Source: DAHUXT01 sp036378295 (GTDB lineage Bacteria > Chloroflexota > Ktedonobacteria > Ktedonobacterales > JADMIN01). From it: 8,984 nucleotides of DNA. The position numbers and the translations under genes were made by a program. The DNA lies in contig DASUWS010000066.1 of NCBI GenBank assembly GCA_036378295.1, positions 1 through 8,984 on the forward strand, written 5' to 3'. Numbering within the stretch: the stretch's first letter is position 1; each line of letters starts with the position of its first letter. Shown here piece after piece: positions 1 to 5,826 of the stretch. The notes under the pieces were generated by a model. The model was not told the DNA's origin, searched no databases, and was given only the letters and a program-made list of their open reading frames with translations.

Positions 1-12
1 CCCGGTCGCGCG

Positions 13-2769
13 CTACTCATAGCGCAGTACCTCCAGCGGCCGGACCCGCGTCGCGCGCCAGGCAACGCTCGCCGCGACCGCCATGCACGCGAGGACGGTG
101 CCCGCGACCAGCCCCAGGATGGTCGGCGCGGAGACAGTGAACGAAATGTCGAAGATAGTCTTACCAAGTACCGGGATCACGACCGCCACCAGCGCCATCG
201 CCAGGAGTCCTCCCGTGAAGCCGATGGCGCCTTGCTCGACCATCACTTCACCCAGGACGCTCCGGCTGGTGTAGCCGACCGCCTTGAGGATGCCGATCTC
301 CCGCCTCCGCTCTAGCAGGGCCAGCCCCACCGCGTTGGCGATGATGATGACACTGGCCAGCATCGCCAGCGAGGCGATGGCCACCAGCAGCAGCGTCGCC
401 TTGTTGATGATGTCAGTTGCCTGGGCCAGGGTGTCGGCAAGGCTATACGCCTGTACCGACGGTAGTGCCGCCTGGATGCGTGCCAGCACCGCGTCGGCGC
501 GACTCGGGTCCACGTACGCCAGGTAGACGTAGGTCGGGTAACCGTTCGTCAACGTGGTGACGACGCTACTGTCCGCCTGGATGGGAGCAAAATACAGGGC
601 CGAATTGTAGAAGCCGACGACGGTCACCGTCACCTGCTTCTTGGTGACAGTGCCCGCCACGGTCACCGTGTCGCCAAGCTTGAGGTTGAGCGGTCCCTGC
701 GAGGCGCTCACTGGAAGCAGAACGTTCGTCGTGCCTGCATCGCTGGGCATGAGGTTGCGCCCGACCTGCGCGTCATGAGCCCCCTTCACCAGAGGAAATG
801 CCTTTGGGTCGGGCAGGTGGCCGCCCGCGAGGTCATATGCCTGCACCCCGTCGATTGTGCGGGTGACGTCGGAGGTCGAATATTGGCCGTTGGCAGTCGC
901 CGCATGGATGATCGCGGCGATAGTCTGGCCATTGACGGCCACTGGCGAATCTGGATTGAAGTTGGTCATCACCACGTGTGTCAGGCCCGGCGTCTGTGCC
1001 AGTTGGCGCTCGGCCGCTGCCCGGTCAGCGGGACCCGTGAGGACCCCGATGTCGAAGGTGCTGCTAGTGAAGCGCTGTGTGAAGTACGTCTGAATGTCCT
1101 GCCCGAGCACGAACACCAGCCCGATGGCGAAGACGCCGATGGAGAGAGCGATGAGCGTCAGCACGGTGCGTCCCCGCTGCCGTCCGATGTTGCGGAGCGC
1201 CAGCTTGATGTTTGCCTTCCACGCCCGCGGCAGCAGCACGACGAATATGCCCAGCACTGCGGCGGCGAGCAGCAGGACGCCGAATCCAGGCAGGATGCGC
1301 GTCAGGCCAAGCGCTGCCGCGAGGGCCGCCCCCACCAGCAGCGCGTACCACCAGGTGATGCGCTCGGGGACGGGTAGCCGGCTGATGACGACGACCACCG
1401 CCGCGAAGACAAGACTTAGCAGCAGGAGCGCGAGGCCGGTGCCTCCGATTGCGGCGAGCGTCACTGTCGTATTCTGCAGGATGCTGGCGGCGAGCGCGAA
1501 GAAGAGCAGGACGAGCAGCAGCGCGAGGAGGACGGTGAGGATCCGGCTCGCCGTGCCCGCGCGCGCCGGCAACTCGCGCAGCACTGCTTGCGGCCGCACC
1601 TGGCTGGCCTGTACGATCGGCAGCAGCCCGAAGATTAGCGCGGTGCCGAAGCCAACAGCCACCCCCCAGGTGAGGGTCGACGCGTCGATCGTGTCTGACA
1701 TCTGCGTCTGCAGGGCCTGCTCCATCAGCCCCGTGACGAGAAAGCTGACTCCCGCGCCGGCTGCAGCGCCGACGAGGCCCCCGACCAGCCCGATGAGTCC
1801 CGCCTCGAAGCCGAAGAGACCGACGAGGTCGCCGCTGCGGTACCCTGCGGTCTTGAGCATGGCGATCTCGTTCCGCCGCCGTCGAAGCGCAACTTGCATC
1901 GTGTTGAGAATACCGACCCCACCGATCAAGAGGGCGAGCAGACCCACGATCTGCAGGAAGTAGCGGATATCCTGCACCTGGTTCTGGTATCCGGCGGCGA
2001 GCTGCTTCGCCGTCGTGGGCCGAGCCAGTGGGAACTGGTCGCGGACCAGCCGCTCGACGCGTAGCGCATTGGCGTCGGTATGGCCAGGCACGTCCAGAAA
2101 GATGTCGTCATAGGTGATGGGCTGGTGCGTGGCACTCGGCAGGGCAGCGTAGGCGTCGAGCGCCATCAGCATGGACGAGCCCTGGAAGAAGCCAGCACTC
2201 TCGATGATGCCCGCCACCGTTACGGTCGTCGCGCGGCCATCCTCTGAGGAGAAGTGGAACCTGCTCCCCACCTTCAGGTGGAAGACCTGCGCCAGTTTTG
2301 TCGTCACGAGCACGGAATCGCCCTGCAGCAACGACGCGAGGTTTCCTTCGCTTGGAGTGGTGAATATGATCCCGCCGTGCAGGGGAAACTGGGCGGAGTC
2401 AACCGCGCGCAGCTTGAAGCGCAGGACAGCCGTAGAGGTGCTGACCTGCGTGTTGACGCGATCCACCGCTGTGTAGCGGGTGACTTCGCCTCGTGCCTCA
2501 AGCTGGTCGAGGAAGCGAAGCTGGTCCGCTGTGAGCGGCGCCTCGTCGGCCGCCACGCTCAAGTCGCCGCCATTGAGTTGACGAACGTTCGCGGTATACG
2601 CTACAGCGGCGGCATTGCTCACGAGCTGCAGTCCAACGATGGCCATCACCCCCACCGCCACGCAGAAGATGGCCAGCAATGACCGCTGGCCGCCGCGTAT
2701 CAGTGAGCGGGTGGCGTAGGACCAATACAGGCGCCATTTCATCTCAGTCGTCCCCTTCTTCCCTTCCAC
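13..2769 (-). CDS. Two-halved FtsX/MacB-type ABC transporter permease (YbbP-like)
   Basis: Membrane subunit of a type VII (MacB-superfamily) ABC system. The 918 residues hold two FtsX cores. The first has a membrane segment at about 30-51, an outside domain at 52-268 and three segments at about 270-390. Four further hydrophobic segments lie at about 408-514. The second core has a segment at about 535-556, an outside domain at 557-789 and three segments at about 791-905, giving roughly 12 in total. The post-TM2 signature appears twice, as RRRRNEIAMLKTAGYRSGD and ERRREIGILKAVGYTSRS, and each half ends with a VRP-x-x-VLR motif. This is the duplicated build of E. coli YbbP, which is about 800 residues with 10 segments. 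It probably pairs with the ATPase gene 21 nt upstream. The GTG start used here has AGAGGAG only 3 nt before it. The internal ATG at 2742 (MKWRLYWSYATRSL) is equally plausible and more family-like. The substrate cannot be read from the sequence; lipophilic export or membrane extraction is inferred from the family. Confidence 0.93.
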   Translation of the reverse strand: MEGKKGTTEMKWRLYWSYATRSLIRGGQRSLLAIFCVAVGVMAIVGLQLVSNAAAVAYTANVRQLNGGDLSVAADEAPLTADQLRFLDQLEARGEVTRYTAVDRVNTQVSTSTAVLRFKLRAVDSAQFPLHGGIIFTTPSEGNLASLLQGDSVLVTTKLAQVFHLKVGSRFHFSSEDGRATTVTVAGIIESAGFFQGSSMLMALDAYAALPSATHQPITYDDIFLDVPGHTDANALRVERLVRDQFPLARPTTAKQLAAGYQNQVQDIRYFLQIVGLLALLIGGVGILNTMQVALRRRRNEIAMLKTAGYRSGDLVGLFGFEAGLIGLVGGLVGAAAGAGVSFLVTGLMEQALQTQMSDTIDASTLTWGVAVGFGTALIFGLLPIVQASQVRPQAVLRELPARAGTASRILTVLLALLLVLLFFALAASILQNTTVTLAAIGGTGLALLLLSLVFAAVVVVISRLPVPERITWWYALLVGAALAAALGLTRILPGFGVLLLAAAVLGIFVVLLPRAWKANIKLALRNIGRQRGRTVLTLIALSIGVFAIGLVFVLGQDIQTYFTQRFTSSTFDIGVLTGPADRAAAERQLAQTPGLTHVVMTNFNPDSPVAVNGQTIAAIIHAATANGQYSTSDVTRTIDGVQAYDLAGGHLPDPKAFPLVKGAHDAQVGRNLMPSDAGTTNVLLPVSASQGPLNLKLGDTVTVAGTVTKKQVTVTVVGFYNSALYFAPIQADSSVVTTLTNGYPTYVYLAYVDPSRADAVLARIQAALPSVQAYSLADTLAQATDIINKATLLLVAIASLAMLASVIIIANAVGLALLERRREIGILKAVGYTSRSVLGEVMVEQGAIGFTGGLLAMALVAVVIPVLGKTIFDISFTVSAPTILGLVAGTVLACMAVAASVAWRATRVRPLEVLRYE

Positions 2770-2794
2770 TATCTCCTCTAGTTATCTCCTCTAG
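2770..2794 (-). promoter_or_regulatory. Duplicated Shine-Dalgarno at the ATPase-permease junction
   Basis: The 12-mer TATCTCCTCTAG occurs at 2770-2781 and again at 2783-2794, with a period of 13. Read on the minus strand it gives CTAGAGGAGATA twice, so two strong AGAGGAG ribosome-binding sequences lie in tandem. The upstream copy contains the TAG stop of the ATPase gene. The downstream copy ends 3 nt before the GTG start of the permease. This arrangement suggests translational coupling of the two subunits. It may have arisen by tandem slippage duplication. Confidence 0.7.
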
Positions 2795-3678
2795 CTTTCT
2801 CCTCCAGCGCCGTCCCCACCTGACTCGTCGCGGGACGCCATCGCCGTACGTGGGGCATTCGGAGCGCCTGCCATGCCTCGTGTGCCTGCTGTGCCGTTGC
2901 TCTCGTTGCCCTGGTTCTGGTGTTCTTCGTTGGCCGCAATCGATCCATCCACGATGCGGATGGCACGGTCGGCGGCCGCCGCCACGGTGGGGTCGTGGGT
3001 CGCGATGATGAAGGTCGTGCCGGTCGTGTCGCGCAGATCGCGGATCATGCGCAAGACGTTCTCGCTGTTGGCGCGGTCGAGGTTGCCCGTCGGCTCGTCC
3101 ATGATGACGATGGCCGGATGGGTCGCCAGCGCGCGGGCCACCGCCACTCGCTGCTGCTCGCCACCACTGAGCTGGTTGGGCTTGTTACCGAGCCGGTGCG
3201 AGAGGCCGACGAGGGCGAGCAGTTCCCTGGCGCGGGCGGCTGGAGAGCCAGGATGCTTGCCCACGTAGAGGGGGATCTCGACGTTTTCCTGCGCGGTGAG
3301 CGTCGGAATCAGGTTGAACGCCTGGAAGACCATGCCAATCTTCTGGTTGCGCACGGCGGCCAGCCTGCCCTCGCCCATGCTAGTGACGTCCACGCCGTCT
3401 ACGTAGACCCGCCCACTCGTCGGACTGTCCAGCCCGGCGATGATCCCCAGGAGCGTGGATTTGCCGGAACCTGACGGGCCGACAATGGCGACTAGTTCGC
3501 CGTGCTCGATGCGCAGGCTGATGCCTTTGAGGATATCGATACGCTCGCGGCCCAGCGGCAGCGACTTGCGCACGTCGAGTGCCTTCAATGCGGCTGCCGC
3601 CCCCATATTTGGCGATTTTCCGCTCGCCGAGACCCCCACCATATGCTGTGTATGCCCCGTGTCCTCCGTGCCGACCAT
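2791..3678 (-). CDS. ABC transporter ATP-binding protein, MacB/LolD/YbbA family
   Basis: Cytoplasmic motor subunit of 295 residues with a complete nucleotide-binding domain. It has Walker A GPSGSGKST (67-75), Q-loop Q119 in VFQAFNLIPT, signature LSGGEQQRVAVARAL (170-184), Walker B VIMDEPTGNLD with catalytic E195, and H-loop H228. The EPTGNLD and FNLIPTLTAQENV forms are typical of the LolD/MacB/YbbA branch, which pairs with FtsX-type permeases such as the next gene. The A-loop position reads VRKSLPLG, with no aromatic residue; E. coli YbbA, as I recall it, is similar. There are about 30 extra residues at the N-terminus and a hydrophilic Gly/Asn/Glu/Ser-rich tail from about 250 to 295 that is probably disordered. 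The ATG at 3678 was chosen because AGGTGG (3688-3693) lies 9 nt upstream. The frame is open to a GTG at 3825, but the added 49 residues are repeat-derived and unlike the family. Confidence 0.93.
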   Translation of the reverse strand: MVGTEDTGHTQHMVGVSASGKSPNMGAAAALKALDVRKSLPLGRERIDILKGISLRIEHGELVAIVGPSGSGKSTLLGIIAGLDSPTSGRVYVDGVDVTSMGEGRLAAVRNQKIGMVFQAFNLIPTLTAQENVEIPLYVGKHPGSPAARARELLALVGLSHRLGNKPNQLSGGEQQRVAVARALATHPAIVIMDEPTGNLDRANSENVLRMIRDLRDTTGTTFIIATHDPTVAAAADRAIRIVDGSIAANEEHQNQGNESNGTAGTRGMAGAPNAPRTAMASRDESGGDGAGGES

Positions 3679-3718
3679 GGGCCTATTCCACCTTTCTTCC
3701 GCGCCTCTGCTGTCTGTC

Positions 3719-3743
3719 GTCTGGTGCCTAGTGTCTGGTGCCT
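3719..3743. repeat. Short tandem direct repeat in the hydrolase-ATPase gap
   Basis: The 11-mer GTCTGGTGCCT is repeated at 3719-3729 and 3733-3743 with a period of 14. The flanking CTGTCTGTC makes a looser third copy. The repeat lies in the 149-nt spacer between the hydrolase stop and the ATPase start (3679-3827). That spacer shows no T-tailed hairpin: a 5-bp GGCGA/TCGCC stem near 3798-3814 is too weak to call a terminator. I see no clear promoter in it, so whether the hydrolase and ATPase share a transcript is not resolved. Confidence 0.6.
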
Positions 3744-3827
3744 GGCGTGCTTGCGGCCGATTCTGGCTCTTGCGTTCGATGCGCCCAACAGTGTGCAGGC
3801 GAGAACCCGTCGCCGAGGATGCCACCG

Positions 3828-5033
3828 CTACAATGTGCCGCCAAAGAACGCCGTCACGTCTGTGGTGATGATCTTTAACGCGCGCGTTCCGCCGATGGTT
3901 GCCAGTGGGTCCGTCAGGCCGGGCACCAGTGCGCCAATCAGCGCCTCGTCGGTGATATAGGTGCTGTGCGTCGAGCCTGGCAGCGTGATTAGCGTGGCCC
4001 GCGGCACCGTTCGCAGGAATGCATCGCGTTCGGCCACCTTCTGCTGAATTTTCGCGTCGAACTCCGCGCGGCTCATCCCGATCTGTTGGAGCTGGCTATC
4101 CGTCACCTGCGAATAATCCGACGCCATCCAGAGCAAAGGTCGACTGATCTGGCGCCCATCGGTCATGCTGAACGCGGTGCCATCCATGTTGATGCCGGCT
4201 TTGAAGCGCGGATCGATCCGCAACACCTCCGCCGCCGTCGCCCCTCCGAAGGAATGCCCAAAGATGCCGACACGCTGGAGGTCCAGGTGGCCGCGCAACA
4301 GCGCATCCGTGCGGTTCAGCCGTGCCAGTTGATCAAGGGTGAAGCGCGCGTCGGCCACCCACACCGCCGCAATGACGTTGCGATCGTGATCGGTCTGCGC
4401 CGCGCTGGTGCCCGGCGGCTCGTTCTCCGAGCGAAAGCCCGCGTCGCTCAGGGACGCAACCCGCCCGTTAGAGAAGACCGTGACGGGCACACTGTAGGTG
4501 GGATAGATCATCGCGACCACGTAGCCGCGACTGGCCAGATCCTCGACCAGGCTCGTGTACTCCGATGGTGGTGTCCCGATGCCGGGCAGGAACTCTACCA
4601 CCGGGAAGGTGCCTGCGGCGACCGGTGGGTGGTTATAGGCATGCGAGTGTATCAACGCGACGGCCATTCCAGGCAGGTGCAACCTACCGGCCAGAGCGTC
4701 CGCCATCTTGCCCTCGACGTAGGGAGCGGGCGACGCGTTTGCTGGCGGCGTGGCAGGATAGTAGATCGTCACGACGATGGCACGGTGTGCGCGAGAGTCA
4801 TTGCCGAAGATTTCCGTGCGGGATGTGTCCACCAAATCGACATTGACGCGCCCTACGGCGAATCTTCCGGTCAACGCCGGAAAGTGGACCCCCAGCGCCC
4901 CGGTGGCAACACCAATCGTAAGCGTCAATCCGAGCAGCAAGACACCTATAAGCAGTGCGAGCGCGACCCTGAGCACAATCGTGCGCACACGACGCACACG
5001 GGTCTTTGGGGCTACAGCACGCTGAGCGTTCAT
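3828..5033 (-). CDS. Membrane-anchored alpha/beta hydrolase, PAF-acetylhydrolase/lipase-like
   Basis: A 401-residue serine hydrolase probably acting on ester or lipid substrates outside the membrane. An arginine-rich start (residues 1-17) precedes a hydrophobic segment at about 18-44. There is no lipobox or clear cleavage site, so it reads as an N-terminal anchor with the enzyme outside. The catalytic domain starts near residue 50 and includes an IYYPA-type strand at about 90-94, as in PAF acetylhydrolase/dienelactone-hydrolase relatives. The nucleophile elbow is GHSFGG with S261. The likely acid is D284 (INMDGTAF) and the likely base is H356 (PGSTHSTYITD). All three lie in the order and spacing expected of PF03403-like enzymes. 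The ATG at 5033 was chosen because AGGAG (5041-5045) lies 7 nt upstream and the anchor follows directly. A longer open frame to 5342 adds 103 residues without family features. It is first in the minus-strand set with the ABC genes, and its exact substrate is unknown. Confidence 0.88.
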   Translation of the reverse strand: MNAQRAVAPKTRVRRVRTIVLRVALALLIGVLLLGLTLTIGVATGALGVHFPALTGRFAVGRVNVDLVDTSRTEIFGNDSRAHRAIVVTIYYPATPPANASPAPYVEGKMADALAGRLHLPGMAVALIHSHAYNHPPVAAGTFPVVEFLPGIGTPPSEYTSLVEDLASRGYVVAMIYPTYSVPVTVFSNGRVASLSDAGFRSENEPPGTSAAQTDHDRNVIAAVWVADARFTLDQLARLNRTDALLRGHLDLQRVGIFGHSFGGATAAEVLRIDPRFKAGINMDGTAFSMTDGRQISRPLLWMASDYSQVTDSQLQQIGMSRAEFDAKIQQKVAERDAFLRTVPRATLITLPGSTHSTYITDEALIGALVPGLTDPLATIGGTRALKIITTDVTAFFGGTL

Positions 5034-5376
5034 ACGGAGTCTCCTAACCGCGACAGGTGGCGCCGGCCACGATCGGCGATCTACGCCAACCCCGTTGACC
5101 ACTATCTGCACTTGCCGAGCAGACCTCTGCCGACTGTCCACGTGCGAACGAGGGGAGTGTAGCCTGTGGAGCCGGTTGATGGCAGTGAACCAAAGGAGAA
5201 GCCGAGGGTTGATCTTCCTACGTATCTCGACCTGATGTGGGGACGCTGTATATACGGCAGGAGGCTGTGAGTGCAGCGCACGTTGGCTCGCTGCCAGCTT
5301 GTCCATTGCACCATCCAATGTGCTACCCGTCGCGCAAGACACATCCCGCCCGCCCTATCGCTTCGTTGCTGGCAGA

Positions 5377-5397
5377 GCGTTAGTTAGGCGTTCGTTA
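5377..5397. repeat. Near-exact 10-bp tandem repeat
   Basis: GCGTTAGTTA (5377-5386) and GCGTTCGTTA (5388-5397) match at 9 of 10 bases with a period of 11. That places both copies on one helix face. They sit immediately before the 5403-5423 hairpin and the left edge of the ATPase remnant. No function is assigned. Confidence 0.45.
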
Positions 5398-5402
5398 TAG
5401 CT

Positions 5403-5423
5403 GCGCACCTGGAACAGGTGCGC
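5403..5423. repeat. Perfect inverted repeat, 9-bp arms with a 3-nt loop
   Basis: The arms are GCGCACCTG (5403-5411) and CAGGTGCGC (5415-5423), separated by GAA. All nine base pairs match. No T-run follows on either strand, so it is not a standard intrinsic terminator. It could be an operator or a stable RNA or DNA hairpin. It lies at the left boundary of the ATPase remnant and about 370 bp upstream of the hydrolase start. Confidence 0.65.
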
Positions 5424-5675
5424 CTCACTAAGCTGCTTGTCACGAGCCGGGCGCCCCTGCATCTGCGCGGCGAGCATGAGTACGCGCTCTCCCCGCTGGC
5501 CGTGGCACCTGATCTGGATCGCCTCCCCTCACCAGAGCGACTCACCGAATATGCAGCGATCACCCTCTTCGTCGAGCGGGCGCGGGCTGCATGCGCGGAC
5601 TTTCGGCTGACTGCTTCCAATCGCCCCAGCAGCGCCTGCCCGATGCCTTCGCCGCGCCACACCCGCCCCGCATGA
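5418..5675 (+). pseudogene. Remnant of an NB-ARC/AAA ATPase domain from a LuxR/AfsR-type regulator
   Basis: The translated segment from about 5418 to 5621 resembles the middle of the predicted ATPase domain of large bacterial regulators. It contains KLLVTSRAPLHLRGEHEY, followed by LPSPERLTEYAAITLFVERA and ADFRLTASN. In intact relatives as I know them, TSR-x-x-LHL-x-GEHE-x is followed by L-x-P-x-ERL, then A-x-x-LF-x-x-RA, then a GLPLAIELAAAR block. Here the match stops near 5621, the GLPLA block is missing, and a TGA closes the frame at 5673. Upstream, an in-frame TAG at 5385-5387 closes the frame before any Walker A or Walker B motif. Only about 70 residues of a domain of roughly 300 survive. 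It is therefore called a fragment, not a small gene. It is a different ATPase type from the MalT-like gene that follows. Confidence 0.6.
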
Positions 5676-5725
5676 GCTATCCCGAGCAGAGGGGCTGTCG
5701 CGCATGGCCAGAGGCATCTGAGCCC

Positions 5726-5754
5726 TTGCGAAGGCATCGAAACTGAGGTATACC
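5726..5754 (+). promoter_or_regulatory. Candidate sigma-70-type promoter for the MalT-like regulator
   Basis: TTGCGA (5726-5731) and TATACC (5749-5754) are separated by exactly 17 bp. Each matches four of six bases of the TTGACA and TATAAT consensus. Transcription would start near 5761, giving a leader of about 65 nt before the ATG at 5827. The call rests on consensus only; no promoter data for this organism are available. Confidence 0.35.
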
Positions 5755-5762
5755 CAGGGTAT
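5747..5762. promoter_or_regulatory. Operator-like palindrome overlapping the candidate -10 box
   Basis: ATACCCAGGGTAT (5750-5762) is a perfect inverted repeat of 6-bp arms around a central A. It overlaps the 8-bp palindrome GGTATACC (5747-5754). The pair covers the proposed -10 box and start point of the regulator, which is where a repressor or autoregulator would bind. Binding of any protein is inference. Confidence 0.35.
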
Positions 5763-5826
5763 CAGGCTCTCCGACTTCGACACGCCAGGCACACCGCTGC
5801 CAAGCGAGAAGGGTGGGTGAGGCGCT

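Larger units (their letters stand above)
5034..5826. other. 793-bp divergent intergenic region with gene debris and inverted repeats
   Basis: This region separates the minus-strand hydrolase/ABC set from the plus-strand regulator and has no intact gene. From 5034 to about 5376 I see only the hydrolase ribosome-binding site, an AT-rich palindromic GTATATAC at 5248-5255 that might be part of a minus-strand promoter, and nothing coding. From about 5377 come a near-exact direct repeat, a perfect hairpin and a decayed ATPase fragment. From about 5622 to 5826 there is the presumed promoter and leader of the regulator. No T-tailed terminator was found. The length and debris suggest past insertion, deletion or gene loss here. 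Confidence 0.6.

Noticed and set aside
775..1377. 200-residue open frame on the plus strand
   Set aside because: It lies antisense to the permease coding region, has no family-like motifs, and reflects GC-rich codon bias of the real gene.
1094..1963. 289-residue open frame on the plus strand
   Set aside because: Antisense shadow of the permease; Ser/Arg/Pro-rich composition without domains.
3679..3825. GTG start at 3825 extending the ATPase by 49 residues
   Set aside because: The extension encodes a tandem-repeat peptide unlike the family, while the ATG at 3678 has AGGTGG 9 nt upstream.
4086..5162. 358-residue open frame on the plus strand
   Set aside because: Antisense to the well-supported hydrolase and its upstream DNA; no recognisable motifs.
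5034..5342. 103-residue N-terminal extension of the hydrolase
   Set aside because: It has no family similarity and would bury the membrane anchor inside the protein. The ATG at 5033 has a good AGGAG at 7 nt.
5291..5375. 8-bp inverted repeat CTGCCAGC / GCTGGCAG with a 69-nt spacer
   Set aside because: Short arms and a long loop are expected by chance in GC-rich DNA, and there is no flanking duplication or transposase.
5370..5400. Integron attC-like core GTTAGGC with nearby TATAACG-type sequence
   Set aside because: GTTAGGC fits the R-prime core, but no matching RYYYAAC partner lies within about 150 bp in either orientation, and there is no integrase or cassette structure.
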